DNA from: Caulobacter sp. SL161
GTDB taxonomy: Bacteria > Pseudomonadota > Alphaproteobacteria > Caulobacterales > Caulobacteraceae
Length of the DNA: 64,000 nucleotides
NCBI RefSeq assembly: GCF_026672375.1
Contig: NZ_JAPPRA010000001.1
Span: 3,534,001-3,598,000, forward strand
Direction: 5' to 3'
Every line of letters starts with the position of its first letter. Position 1 is the stretch's first letter. The position numbers were made by a program, and so were the translations under genes. Positions 27,418 through 36,351 of the stretch are shown in pieces. The notes beneath the pieces are model-generated. The model was not told the origin of the DNA. It saw nothing but the letters and a program-made list of their open reading frames with translations, and did not search any database.

Positions 27418-28887
27418 ATGCAGGCGGCGGGGGGCTATGTATTCGTGTTCACGCTGATGGGCGTTGCGCCCGTCGCGTTGAGCGCTCCAGCCTTTTTGAC
27501 GCTCTATCGTTACAACAGCGGCGCGCCGCATTTCCGGGACTGGGGAATTGCGTACGCCGCGTTGACGGCTGCGATCGGGTTTGGCGCGCTGAGTCTTTGG
27601 GAGCCTGGTCCGCTCCTGTTGCCGGTTGTGGCCAGCCAGACCTTGTCCCTCGTCTGCCTGGGCCTTTTCTACTACTTCCACGCGGTCGGCAGCCTTCGCT
27701 ATGTCAAGGCGAAGATGGTGGAGTCGCTGGCCGCCATGGTTTCGATCGGCGCGCTGGCCCTGATCGTGATCTTCAACGTCGTGTCCCCCGACTACGGCCT
27801 GATGATGTCCTCCATCGTCCAGTTGCTGGTCTATTTCTGGGAAGGCGCGATCCTGCGCCGCGAAGGCCTGCTTGGCCGCGCCTTCTTCTATGCGTGCGTG
27901 GGTCGTGGCTTGCTTTCCGTCTGGCGGCCGGTGGCCATTGCGGACTTCGACAGCCTGTTCATGTACACGACCCTGGCGCTGGCGTTCACCTCGGCCTCCA
28001 CGCTGCTGGTGATGCTGCTGGCGATCGAGCGCGATCACAGCCAGTTGCAGACCGCCAACCAGCGCCTGACTCTGCAGAACGCCTTGATTGGGCGCCAGTC
28101 CGCCACCCTGCAGCAGGTGGCGGTGGATCTCAGCCGCGAGCAACTCAGGGCCGCCCAGGCCGACAACGCCCGGCAAGACTTTCTGAGCGGCATCAATCAC
28201 GAGTTCCGCACCCCACTGAACGCAGTCATGGGGTTCTCTTCGGTCATTATGGCGACCAAGTCCGTCTCAAGTGACGTGCGACAGTTTGCTAGCAATATCT
28301 ATGACGCTGGCGCTCGGATCCTGGCCCACTTTGAAAAGATCCAGACCGTAAAGGCGCTGGATGCGGCTTACGTTTCGCCTCCGGAAGCGGTGGACGTCCA
28401 GGACTTGCTGGCGTCGATCAAAGCCTTTGCGGCGGATCATCCAATGGCGGTCGGGATCGAGGTCGAGATCGAGGACCGAGGCGAGGTCACGGCCGTCCAT
28501 GCCGATCGCGCCAATCTGGAGAACGCGCTGCGGCAGCTGGTCGACAACGCCGTGCTCTACACCCCGCTCGGCGAAAAGGTGATCCTGACGTGTCGCCCCA
28601 CCGAGCTCGGCCAGGCGGTCATTGAAATCACGGATCGCGGTCCCGGCTTCGACGCGAATGTCGATTTCGATAACCCCGTCCCGTTCGTGCGCGGCAGTTC
28701 CCATGCCGGCTTGAACAAGCCGGGCCTGGGCCTTGGCCTGTTTATCGCCCGTAACATGCTTGAAGCCAGCGGGGTGCGCCTGACGCGGCGCGATCACCCC
28801 CAGGGCGGGACGATCGTCACCCTGACCTTGCCGGCCAGTCTTGCGAAAACCAAGCCGGCCAAGAAATCCCGCAAAAAGACCGTCTGA
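27418..28887 (+). CDS. Multi-TM sensor histidine kinase
   Basis: 489 residues. Seven or so hydrophobic helices fill residues 5-205 with almost no periplasmic loops, then a coiled coil, a HisKA domain with His261 in GINHEFRTPLN, and a HATPase with ALRQLVDNAVLYTP (N box) and KPGLGLGLFIARNMLEA (G box). The Lys-rich tail (KTKPAKKSRKKTV) is unusual. No response regulator is adjacent; the neighbour is the sigU-like gene, separated by 140 bases. The membrane part may sense envelope state. Codon use is visibly richer in A/T third positions than in flanking genes. Confidence 0.9.
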   Translation: MQAAGGYVFVFTLMGVAPVALSAPAFLTLYRYNSGAPHFRDWGIAYAALTAAIGFGALSLWEPGPLLLPVVASQTLSLVCLGLFYYFHAVGSLRYVKAKMVESLAAMVSIGALALIVIFNVVSPDYGLMMSSIVQLLVYFWEGAILRREGLLGRAFFYACVGRGLLSVWRPVAIADFDSLFMYTTLALAFTSASTLLVMLLAIERDHSQLQTANQRLTLQNALIGRQSATLQQVAVDLSREQLRAAQADNARQDFLSGINHEFRTPLNAVMGFSSVIMATKSVSSDVRQFASNIYDAGARILAHFEKIQTVKALDAAYVSPPEAVDVQDLLASIKAFAADHPMAVGIEVEIEDRGEVTAVHADRANLENALRQLVDNAVLYTPLGEKVILTCRPTELGQAVIEITDRGPGFDANVDFDNPVPFVRGSSHAGLNKPGLGLGLFIARNMLEASGVRLTRRDHPQGGTIVTLTLPASLAKTKPAKKSRKKTV

Positions 28888-28890
28888 CGT

Positions 28891-30048
28891 CTACAGCCCC
28901 GCACACGCCCCGCAGAACGCCGCGACGTCCCCCTCGTCGTGGTACACAGACAGCCCCACCCGTAGCACGTCGTCGCGGACGTCGACCACGACGCCCTGGG
29001 CCGCCAGGGCGTGCTTCCAGGCGTTGGCGTCGGGATGGCGCAGGGCCAGGAACCGGGCTTGCGGGCCGTTCCCGGGCGGGTTCAGCATGACCGCTTCGCG
29101 CAGGGGTCCGGCCTCTCCGGCGGCGATCTTGTCGAGCAACCGCACCTGCAGAGCCCGCGCATGCGCCGCCACGGCGGCCGTGGTCAGGCCCTCGGCCTCC
29201 AGCATCCGCCCCGCCGCCACGAAGCGATAGAGGCCCGAGGGGTCGAAGGTGGCGCCCATGAACCGTCCGGAGTCGCTGACATAGCCGACCCCGCCGGGCG
29301 GACCCTCCAGATCGCCGAACTCGGCGTACCAGCCGGTCAGCACCGGGCGCGGGCCAAAGCCCGCCGGCGCGTGCAGGAACGCCGCGCCCTCCCCCGCCAT
29401 CGCATACTTGTAGCCGCCCGAGACGTAGAACACCCGGTCGGCCACGGCCGACAGATCGGTGGGGACGGCGCGAAAGCCGTGATAGCCGTCGACCACCACC
29501 CAGGGGCCGTCGGGGCGCGCAAGCTCGGCCAGGTCCCAGACGCGGTCGAAAACCAGGCCGGTCTTGAAGAAGACGTGGCTGACGAAGATCAGGTCGTGCT
29601 CGCCCGCCTGCGCGGCGGCCAGGAACTGCTCGGCGAAGTCGGGCGCCTCGGCGTCGATCAGGGTCAGGGCGATCTCGCCGGACTCGACCCAGCGCTGGGC
29701 CTGGCGGCGGAACGAGTGGAACTCGCCGTTGGTCGACAGCACTCGCAACGGGCGCGGCCGGTCGATCGCCGAGACCAGGGTGGCCAGCAGGAGATGGGTG
29801 TTGGGCGCGAAGACCACCGTGTCGCTGGACGGCAGGTTCAGCTCGCGGGCGACAAGGGCTTGGGCGGCCGGATAGACCTGACCCAGGGCCTTGTCCCACT
29901 TGTGGTCGGCGAGGACCGCGGCGTCCTCCCAGGCCTCGACCTGGGCGGCCAGCGTCACGTCCGGCCACAGGTGGTGGCTGTGGGCGGCCATATGCAGCCG
30001 ACCCGGAACCGACAGAGCGCGCGAGAAGAGGTCCTTGCGCGCGGTCAT
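28891..30048 (-). CDS. Kynureninase-like class V PLP-dependent enzyme
   Basis: 385 residues from ATG 30048. It is an aminotransferase class V fold; VVVDGYHGFRAVP supplies the PLP-ring Asp and YVSGGYKYAMAGEG the Schiff-base Lys. The N-terminal stretch (RLHMAAHSHHLWPD) differs from canonical KynU (HGNSLG-like), so the substrate is inferred from context. The start codon overlaps the stop of kynA by one base (TAATG), hence co-translation with tryptophan 2,3-dioxygenase. Together they would feed tryptophan into kynurenine and anthranilate. The 3' end is three bases from the convergent kinase gene. Confidence 0.78.
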   Translation of the reverse strand: MTARKDLFSRALSVPGRLHMAAHSHHLWPDVTLAAQVEAWEDAAVLADHKWDKALGQVYPAAQALVARELNLPSSDTVVFAPNTHLLLATLVSAIDRPRPLRVLSTNGEFHSFRRQAQRWVESGEIALTLIDAEAPDFAEQFLAAAQAGEHDLIFVSHVFFKTGLVFDRVWDLAELARPDGPWVVVDGYHGFRAVPTDLSAVADRVFYVSGGYKYAMAGEGAAFLHAPAGFGPRPVLTGWYAEFGDLEGPPGGVGYVSDSGRFMGATFDPSGLYRFVAAGRMLEAEGLTTAAVAAHARALQVRLLDKIAAGEAGPLREAVMLNPPGNGPQARFLALRHPDANAWKHALAAQGVVVDVRDDVLRVGLSVYHDEGDVAAFCGACAGL

Positions 30049-30839
30049 TACAGCTTGGTCCTCAGCGACCACAGCTCGGGGAAGGCGCGGCGGCGCAGCG
30101 TGCTGGCCAGATAGCCGACCCCGTCGGTGCCGCCGGTGCCGGGACGCCCGCCGATGATCCGCTCGACCGTCAGCACGTGCTTGTGGCGCCAGGTGACCAG
30201 GGCGTCGTCCAGATCCACGAGCTTCTCGGCCAACTGATAGAGCTCCCAATAGCGCTTGGGGTCGCGATAGACCTCCAGCCAGGCGGCCTCGACCTCGGGC
30301 GAGGGAACATAGGTCTGGCTGAAGTCGCGGTGCAAGGCGCTGTCGGGCACGGCCAGGCCATGGCGCGGCAACTGGGCGATGGCCACATCGTAGAGGCTGG
30401 GCGACTCCAGGGCGCTCTTCAGCATGGCCAGGGCCTCAGGCCGCTCTGTGTGGAACTTCAGGAAGCTCTGGTCCTTCAGGCCCAAGAGGTATTCCAGCGC
30501 CCGGAACTGGTGCGACTGGAAGCCCGAGCTCGTCCCCAGATCGTCGCGAAAGCTCAGGTAATCGGCCGGCGTCATGGTGGCCAGGATGTCCCACGACAGG
30601 GTCATCACCGTCTGGATCCGCGAGACCCGCGCCAGGGCCTTGTAGGCCGGCTCGACATCGCCGCCGGCGATCAGCTTCAGGGCCAGGGCGACCTCGTGGA
30701 GGATCTCCTTGAGCCACAGCTCCTTGGTCTGGTGGATGACGATGAACAACAGTTCGTCGTGCCGGTCGCTCAGCGGCTTCTGGGCCGAGAGCAGTTCGTC
30801 GAGCGCGAGGTATCGCGCGTAGGTCATGTCTTGCGCCAT
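30048..30839 (-). CDS. kynA: Tryptophan 2,3-dioxygenase
   Basis: 263 residues. Family signatures LLFIVIHQTKELWLKEILHE and SGFQSHQFRALEYLLG contain the heme-pocket and substrate residues, and RHKHVLTVERIIGGRPGTGGTDGVGYL holds the proximal heme His and the conserved Gly loop. It opens the indole ring of L-tryptophan to N-formylkynurenine, the first step of catabolism. It precedes the kynureninase-like gene in one operon and faces an Lrp-type regulator gene. No formamidase gene is in the window. Confidence 0.95.
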   Translation of the reverse strand: MAQDMTYARYLALDELLSAQKPLSDRHDELLFIVIHQTKELWLKEILHEVALALKLIAGGDVEPAYKALARVSRIQTVMTLSWDILATMTPADYLSFRDDLGTSSGFQSHQFRALEYLLGLKDQSFLKFHTERPEALAMLKSALESPSLYDVAIAQLPRHGLAVPDSALHRDFSQTYVPSPEVEAAWLEVYRDPKRYWELYQLAEKLVDLDDALVTWRHKHVLTVERIIGGRPGTGGTDGVGYLASTLRRRAFPELWSLRTKL

Positions 30840-30905
30840 GCCGAAACCTTAAGCGGCGTCGCTCGGCACATTGTCCTCGTTTGCGCGGCGAGGGTCGGGC
30901 GCGCT

Positions 30906-30918
30906 AGAACAATGTTCT
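30906..30918. promoter_or_regulatory. AGAAC-N3-GTTCT palindrome, candidate Lrp site
   Basis: A perfect 13-base inverted repeat AGAACAATGTTCT in the 103-base gap between divergent kynA and the Lrp-type gene, 25 bases before the regulator start codon. Its place suggests control of one or both genes. Confidence 0.55.
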
Positions 30919-30942
30919 GGAAATCTGGAGCCTGACAGAACG

Positions 30943-31401
30943 ATGAGCGCGCTCAGCCGCATGGATCTTTCCATCCTCCGCATCCTGGAGGCCGACGCCC
31001 GCATCTCGTTCGCCGCCCTGGCCGAGCGGGTGGGCCTGTCGAAGTCGCCGTGCTGGTCGCGCGTGCAGGCGCTGGAGAAGCAGGGCGTCATCACCGGCTA
31101 CCACGCCCGCCTCGACGCCAAGGCGCTGGGCAAGGGGCTGAGCGTCTACGCTCTGGCCACCGTGGAGTTCGCCCGCTACGAGGCCTTCGAGGCCGCCGTG
31201 CTGCGCCACCCGGCGATCACCGACTGTCACTCCACGGCCGGGGCCGGCGACTATCTGCTGCGGATCGTGGCGGCCGATGTCGAGGACCTCGACCACCTGC
31301 TGCGCAAGGAGCTGAGCCAGATGCCCGGCGTGCAGCGCTACACCACCACCGTCTGCATGAAGGCGATCAAGGAAGGGGGGCTGGTGACGGCGGGGCTGTG
31401 A
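30943..31401 (+). CDS. Lrp/AsnC family regulator, likely of kynA
   Basis: 152 residues from ATG 30943 (MSALSRMDLSILRILEADARISFAALAERVGLSKSPCWSRVQALEKQGVI). The helix-turn-helix is followed by the RAM ligand-binding domain (ending YTTTVCMKAIKEGG). The frame extends up to 30871, but the inner ATG fits the family. Position divergent from kynA suggests it senses tryptophan or kynurenine and controls degradation, as with known tryptophan-responsive Lrp proteins. Confidence 0.88.
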   Translation: MSALSRMDLSILRILEADARISFAALAERVGLSKSPCWSRVQALEKQGVITGYHARLDAKALGKGLSVYALATVEFARYEAFEAAVLRHPAITDCHSTAGAGDYLLRIVAADVEDLDHLLRKELSQMPGVQRYTTTVCMKAIKEGGLVTAGL

Positions 31402-31451
31402 CCTCGCGGCGCCCCTTCCCCTTCAACGCGCAACGCGGCTAAACCAGCATC

Positions 31452-32447
31452 ATGGTTGAGCCCGTCGCGTCCGCCCCGCCGTCGCCGCCCGTCGCCGCCC
31501 CGCGCAGCCGCGTGGGCAAGACGCTGTCGATCGTAGCCCCCTGCTACAACGAGCAGGAGGTGCTGGACCTGTTCTTCGACCGGATCGACGCCGAGATGGC
31601 CAGGCTGGGCGTCGCCTACGAGGTCGTCTGCGTCAATGACGGCAGCCGCGACCACACCCTGGCGGTGCTGCTGCGCCGCCATCAGCGCGACCCGCGCATC
31701 AAGGTCATCAACCTGGCCCGCAACTTCGGCAAGGAGACCGCCCTGTCGGCGGGGCTGGACGCGGCGACCGGCGACATGATCGTGCCGATCGACTGCGACC
31801 TGCAGGATCCGCCCGAACTGATCGGCCAGTTCCTGGAGGCCTGGGAGGCCGGCGCCGACGTCGCCTATGGCGTCCGCGTCGACCGCACGTCCGACGGCTT
31901 CCTCAAGCGGGCCACGGCCCAGGGCTTCTACCGGGCGTTCAACAAGCTGTCCGACGTCGACCTGCCCTACAACGCCGGCGACTATCGCCTGATGGACCGG
32001 CGGGTGGTCGAGGTGCTGAAACAGCTGCCCGAGCGCAACCGCTTCATGAAGGGCCTGTTCGCCTGGGTCGGCTTCAACCAGGTGGCCGTGCCCTATGTGC
32101 GGCCCGAGCGCGCGGCGGGGACGACCTCGTTCCGCTACTGGAAGCTCTGGAACTTCGCCCTGGACGGCATCACCTCGTTCAGCAGCGTGCCGATCCGCAT
32201 CTGGAGCTATGTGGGCCTGATCGCCGGCGTGCTGGCCTGCGGCGTGGCGGGGATGATCGTGGTGCGCACCCTGCTCTTCGGCCGCGACGTGCCCGGCTAT
32301 CCGTCGCTGATGGTGGTGATCCTGATGAGCTTTGGCCTGCAGATGCTGGCCATCGGCTCGCTGGGCGAATATGTCGCCCGCATCTATCAGGAAGTGAAGA
32401 ACCGGCCACTCTATGTGGTGATGGACCGCTACGGGTTCGACGCGTGA
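31452..32447 (+). CDS. GtrB-like polyprenyl-phosphate glycosyltransferase
   Basis: 331 residues, GT2/DPM1-type. Catalytic domain with SIVAPCYNEQEV and VVCVNDGSRDHTL, the D-x-D region IPIDCDLQDPP, QxxRW-like PYVRPERAAGTTSFRYWKL, and two C-terminal TM helices that match bactoprenol glucosyltransferases GtrB. It should transfer a sugar from a nucleotide donor onto undecaprenyl phosphate on the cytoplasmic face. It overlaps the GtrA gene (GTGA) and is first in a coupled set. Confidence 0.87.
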   Translation: MVEPVASAPPSPPVAAPRSRVGKTLSIVAPCYNEQEVLDLFFDRIDAEMARLGVAYEVVCVNDGSRDHTLAVLLRRHQRDPRIKVINLARNFGKETALSAGLDAATGDMIVPIDCDLQDPPELIGQFLEAWEAGADVAYGVRVDRTSDGFLKRATAQGFYRAFNKLSDVDLPYNAGDYRLMDRRVVEVLKQLPERNRFMKGLFAWVGFNQVAVPYVRPERAAGTTSFRYWKLWNFALDGITSFSSVPIRIWSYVGLIAGVLACGVAGMIVVRTLLFGRDVPGYPSLMVVILMSFGLQMLAIGSLGEYVARIYQEVKNRPLYVVMDRYGFDA

Positions 32448-32887
32448 GCGTCAGCCCCCTCCTGACCCCCGCGCGGCGGGACTTTCTGGTGTCGGCCCTG
32501 CGCTACGGGGTGGCGGGCGTGTTCAACACCCTGGTCGGGTTTTCGATCATCCTGGCCCTGGACCTGGGCCTGGGCCTGGCTCCGCACCTGGCCAACGCCA
32601 TCGGCTATGCGATCGGCGTCTGCGTCAGCTTCGTGCTGAGCAAGGTCTTTGTCTTCAAGGCCCGCCAGACCGCGCGCGCGGCCCCGCTGCGCTACGCCGC
32701 CGCCGTCGCAGCCGCCTTCGCCCTGAACCAGGGCGTGCTGACCCTGGCCACGCGGGTTCTGCCCGAGGGCGCGCTGTGGAGCACGGCGGCGCAGGGGCTG
32801 GCGATCGCAAGCTATACGGCCGCACTCTTTCTGCTCAGTCACTTCTGGGTCTTTGCCCACACGCCGAATTCCGGCAAGGACGCCTGA
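32444..32887 (+). CDS. GtrA-like flippase
   Basis: 147 residues from GTG 32444, with four hydrophobic helices and the family pattern (FLVSALRYGVAGVFNTLVGF, ANAIGYAIGVCVSFVLSKVFVFK, LFLLSHFWVFAH). GtrA proteins are proposed to flip polyprenyl-linked glucose across the inner membrane. It couples at both ends: GTGA with the GT2 gene and a one-base TGATG overlap with the following methyltransferase gene. Confidence 0.88.
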   Translation: MSVSPLLTPARRDFLVSALRYGVAGVFNTLVGFSIILALDLGLGLAPHLANAIGYAIGVCVSFVLSKVFVFKARQTARAAPLRYAAAVAAAFALNQGVLTLATRVLPEGALWSTAAQGLAIASYTAALFLLSHFWVFAHTPNSGKDA

Positions 32888-33612
32888 TGGACCGCCTGAT
32901 CTACGACCGCATTCGCGACCTGGAAGCCGACCACTGGTGGTTCGTGGGACGACGCCAGATCCTGCGGGGCCTGCTGCAGCGCATCGGAACGCCCGCCGGG
33001 GCGAAGATCCTGGAGGTCGGCTGCGGCGCCGGCGGCAACGTGCCGCTGCTGCGCGACTTCGGCGCGGTCACCGCCCTGGAGCCTGATGACGAGTCCCGCG
33101 CCTATGCCAGCCAGCGGCTGGGGCTCGCGGTCGACACCGGCCTGCTGCCCGACGGCCTGCCCTATCCGCCGGAGAGCTTCGACCTGGTCTGCGCCTTCGA
33201 CGTGGTCGAGCATGTCGATGACGACGCCGCCTCGGTCCAGGCCCTGGCGCGGCTGGTCAAGCCCGGCGGCGCGATCCTGACGACGGTGCCGGCCTATCAG
33301 TGGATGTGGAGCCACCACGACGTGCTGCACCACCACAAGCGGCGCTATCGCCTGCCGGCCTATCGCGCGCTGTTCGAGGCGGCGGGGCTGACCATCGAGA
33401 CGGCCACCTATTTCAACACCCTGCTGTTCCCGCTGGCGGCCGCGCAGCGCACCGTCAAGCGCCTGCTGGGCGACAAGAGCGCCGATGACGCCATGCCGCC
33501 CAAAGCGCTGAACAAGGCCTTGGCGACCGTGTTCGCGCTGGAGACGCCGCTGGCGACGGGTCCTGGCCTGCCGTTCGGCCTGTCGATCGCCGTGATCGCG
33601 CGCAAGGCCTGA
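32887..33612 (+). CDS. Class I methyltransferase in Gtr cluster
   Basis: 241 residues from ATG 32887. SAM motif I is KILEVGCGAGGNVPLLRD, motif II ALEPDDE, then FDLVCAFDVVEHVDDD, the pattern of UbiE/COQ5-like sugar-modifying methyltransferases. The N-terminal half (DRLIYDRIRDLEADHWWFVGRRQIL) resembles methyltransferases from polysaccharide loci. It is the third coupled gene after GtrB and GtrA homologues. Confidence 0.82.
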   Translation: MDRLIYDRIRDLEADHWWFVGRRQILRGLLQRIGTPAGAKILEVGCGAGGNVPLLRDFGAVTALEPDDESRAYASQRLGLAVDTGLLPDGLPYPPESFDLVCAFDVVEHVDDDAASVQALARLVKPGGAILTTVPAYQWMWSHHDVLHHHKRRYRLPAYRALFEAAGLTIETATYFNTLLFPLAAAQRTVKRLLGDKSADDAMPPKALNKALATVFALETPLATGPGLPFGLSIAVIARKA

Positions 33613-33622
33613 GGCTGAAGGA

Positions 33623-35542
33623 TCAGGGGGCTGCGGATACGATCCGCATCGCCTCCAGCCCCGCGCCCATCAGGCGGTTGTCCGCGCCCAGGCCCAGCGA
33701 GGCCGGCGTCTGGGGATCCTTGGTTTCGAACACCACGCGCACCACGCCGCTCCGCAGCGTCTCGGCCGGCAGCAGCAGCCGGTAATCGTGGCGGATCGCG
33801 TTCTGGCGGTTGAAGGTGAAGGTTTCCGACGCTCCGCCGGCCGAAACAGTCACCGTGCGCGTCGAGGTCTTGAGCGGCAGGAAGGCGAAGGTCGCCACCT
33901 CCAGCACCGCGCCCGGCAGGCTGGCTTGCGCCTCGGACAGCCGCATCTCGACCACGGACTGGCGCCCGTCGGCCCAGACGCCGCCCGCCTCCGGCGCGCT
34001 CCAGCCGGTGCGCAGCGCGCTGACGCCCGATCCGCCGGCCTTGAACAGCAGCGACGGAGGCTCGACGCAGGACCCGACCACCACCACGACCAGGCCCAGC
34101 GGCGCGCCGGAGCGGCAGCCGGGCTTATCATAGGCGTCGCCGGCCAGGGTGACGATATAGGGCACGTCGCCCGGACGGTTGGGCCGCCCGTCATCCAGCA
34201 GGCTCAGCACGTTGCCGCCGTGGGCCGACTGCAGCATGCCGATCGTGCCCATATAGGTCGCCACGGCGGGAACCTGGCTGGCCGAGAACATCACCTGATC
34301 GCCATGCAGGCCGCGCGTCAGCCGCACCTCGCGAACGTCGCGCAGCACCGCAGTGACCTGGGGCACCTCATAGACGCTCGGGCGCAGGAACACGGCCAGC
34401 ATCACCAGCAGCTGGGCCGCCAGGGCCGGGACCACGCCCAGGCGCGCGCTCCAGCCGGACTTCTCCTCGAACGCCGCGCCGCGCACGCCCAGCACCGTCA
34501 TCCCCCACAGCGGGATCACAAAGACCAGCAGCGTGCAGACGCCGAAACCATGCTTGAGCACGGCGTATTCCGAGCCCTCGCCGCGCAGGGCGTAAAGGGC
34601 GTACTGGGCCAGCATCGACACGCCGGCGCCGGCGCCCAGCGCAGCCAGCAGCACGGCCGCGCGCGTCGGGCCGGCGTCCTCCTCGACAGCGGCCGGCGGA
34701 CGCAGGGCCTCGATGAGGAAGATCCAGGCCGACAGAACCACCAGCAGGGCCGACAGGCCCGCCAGACCGTTCAGGGTCATCGGCATGGCGAAGTGGATGC
34801 TGCCGTTGTTCACGGCCATCCAGCGCATGCTCCAGAAGAACGGATTGCCCACAAGGCCGGCGGCGATCAGCAAAAGGCCGCCCAAGCCGATCCAGTCGAT
34901 CCGGCGGGCGTGGATCATGTCGCGCAGCACCGCCAGGCCCAGCATGGCCATCAGCGCGCCGCACAGGCGCAGGGTCGGCACCAGGTGGAAACAGCCGCAC
35001 AGCAGCACCATGGCCGCGCCGTACACCGCAAAGGCCGGCCGCGAGCGCGCCAGCACGACCGCGCCGCCGGCCACGCCCAGCGCCGCCACCGCCTCGCCGA
35101 CCATCTGCGGATAGAAGAAGTTGCGGACCAGCTCGGCGCCGATCACCCCGCGCAGGGCATAGACATTGACCAGGGCCAGAGCCGCGCAGATCGCCAGATA
35201 GGTCAGCGACACGCGCCGCGCCTGATCGAACAGCACCAGCCAGGCCACGCCCGCCGACAGCACCCCGGCCATCAGCAGGGCGTTGATCTCCGACCACCCC
35301 AGGGTCGCGAACAGGCCCGCGAACCGGTGGCTGAGCTTGGGATAGGCGACCATCTCGGCCATCCACTCGTGCCCGACGGCCGGCACCAGGAACGCGCGCC
35401 GCACCACCTCCATCACCTGCAGGTGGTAGGAGGCGTCGACCGACAGCGATAGCATCCGGTTCGTCGAGAGCACCGCCGCCAGGACAAGGCACCACAGCAC
35501 GATCGCGCCCGCGCGAACCCAAGCCGTCTTATTCCCGAACAT
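33623..35542 (-). CDS. Large polytopic membrane protein, GtrC-like candidate
   Basis: 639 residues from ATG 35542; the frame is open to 35959, but the extension is low-complexity. About a dozen TM helices occupy residues 10-430, with an Asp in SVDASYHLQVMEVV after the first helix, as in membrane glycosyltransferases of the GT-C fold. The C-terminal ~200 residues form a likely periplasmic beta-rich domain (VTVSAGGASETFTFNRQ...). It is convergent with the GtrB-GtrA-methyltransferase set, which lacks its final transferase, so it is a candidate for that role. No certain family is recognised. Confidence 0.62.
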   Translation of the reverse strand: MFGNKTAWVRAGAIVLWCLVLAAVLSTNRMLSLSVDASYHLQVMEVVRRAFLVPAVGHEWMAEMVAYPKLSHRFAGLFATLGWSEINALLMAGVLSAGVAWLVLFDQARRVSLTYLAICAALALVNVYALRGVIGAELVRNFFYPQMVGEAVAALGVAGGAVVLARSRPAFAVYGAAMVLLCGCFHLVPTLRLCGALMAMLGLAVLRDMIHARRIDWIGLGGLLLIAAGLVGNPFFWSMRWMAVNNGSIHFAMPMTLNGLAGLSALLVVLSAWIFLIEALRPPAAVEEDAGPTRAAVLLAALGAGAGVSMLAQYALYALRGEGSEYAVLKHGFGVCTLLVFVIPLWGMTVLGVRGAAFEEKSGWSARLGVVPALAAQLLVMLAVFLRPSVYEVPQVTAVLRDVREVRLTRGLHGDQVMFSASQVPAVATYMGTIGMLQSAHGGNVLSLLDDGRPNRPGDVPYIVTLAGDAYDKPGCRSGAPLGLVVVVVGSCVEPPSLLFKAGGSGVSALRTGWSAPEAGGVWADGRQSVVEMRLSEAQASLPGAVLEVATFAFLPLKTSTRTVTVSAGGASETFTFNRQNAIRHDYRLLLPAETLRSGVVRVVFETKDPQTPASLGLGADNRLMGAGLEAMRIVSAAP

Positions 35543-35669
35543 CCGATTTACGCCCCGATCGATTCCACGTCGCCCCACGCGCGGACCCCGATTACTAGCA
35601 GCAAAGTCGTCGCTGAAAAGCCCGCGCCTCAAGGTTGCGCAAAGCCCCCAAGGCCCCACATCCCAAGGC

Positions 35670-35909
35670 ATGACCGAAGCCAAGGCCACACTGATCCTGC
35701 TTGCGGTGGCGATCCTGCTGATCCCGTTGGGCGTCTGGGCGATCCGGGCGGCCAAACGCTCGCGCCGGACGCTGGCGCCGCTGGCGGGGATGGTTGCGCT
35801 GCTCGGCTTCTTCCTCACTGCGGATCCGCCGCCGCCCCCGCCGGCCGAGACCGCGACGCCCCGACCCGACGATGAGGACGAGGACGACAGCGGCGAGCCG
35901 AAGGACTGA
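35670..35909 (+). CDS. Small two-TM protein with Pro/acidic tail
   Basis: 79 residues. Two helices (ATLILLAVAILLIPLGVWAI and LAPLAGMVALLGFFLT) are followed by PPPPPPAETATPRP and a DDEDEDD acidic end. Unrecognised. It is divergent from the GtrC-like gene by 127 bases; the ATG at 35670 follows an AAGGC purine stretch. Confidence 0.6.
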   Translation: MTEAKATLILLAVAILLIPLGVWAIRAAKRSRRTLAPLAGMVALLGFFLTADPPPPPPAETATPRPDDEDEDDSGEPKD

Positions 35910-35973
35910 AGCCGACAGTAGCTGGCGCGCAGGTCTGGCTTGCGCCAAGCTGCGCCCACCGGAGACCGCCCGC

Positions 35974-36351
35974 ATGACCAACTTCATCCAGGTGACGCCG
36001 TTCCTGCATGTGCCGGACCTGGAGGCGGCGCTGGTGTTCTTCGTCGACCTCCTGGGCTTTGAGGTCCCCTATCGCCAACCCGGCTATGCCTATGTCCACC
36101 GCGAGACCGTGGGGTTTCGCCTGTTGGAGGCCGACGAGGCGACCGTCACGCCCAGGGGCGCGGGCGGCTTCGCCTACTATATCGACGTGCGCGATGTGGA
36201 CGCCGTGGTCGCCGAGCTGACCCCGCGCCTGGCCGCCCTGCCACCAGAGGACGTCCATGGCCCCGTCGACCAGAGCTACGGCCAGCGCGAGTTGATGATC
36301 CGCGCGCCCGACGGCGGGCTGCTGGTGTTCGGCCAGGCGATCCACGATTAA
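35974..36351 (+). CDS. VOC/glyoxalase-bleomycin family protein
   Basis: 125 residues from ATG 35974 (MTNFIQVTPFLHVPDLEAALVFFVDLLGFEV). One VOC fold of paired beta-alpha-beta-beta-beta modules. Expected metal ligands are not all evident; the C-terminal Glu in QRELMIRAPDGGLLVFG is consistent with a glyoxalase-like metal site. It may detoxify a small electrophile or bind an antibiotic, but the substrate is unknown. Immediately after the stop lies an A+T palindrome. Confidence 0.82.
   Translation: MTNFIQVTPFLHVPDLEAALVFFVDLLGFEVPYRQPGYAYVHRETVGFRLLEADEATVTPRGAGGFAYYIDVRDVDAVVAELTPRLAALPPEDVHGPVDQSYGQRELMIRAPDGGLLVFGQAIHD

Noticed and set aside
35543-35959. N-terminal extension of the polytopic membrane protein
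   Set aside because: The added residues are Ser/Gly low-complexity, overlap the small two-TM gene on the other strand, and a clean membrane-protein start exists at 35542.
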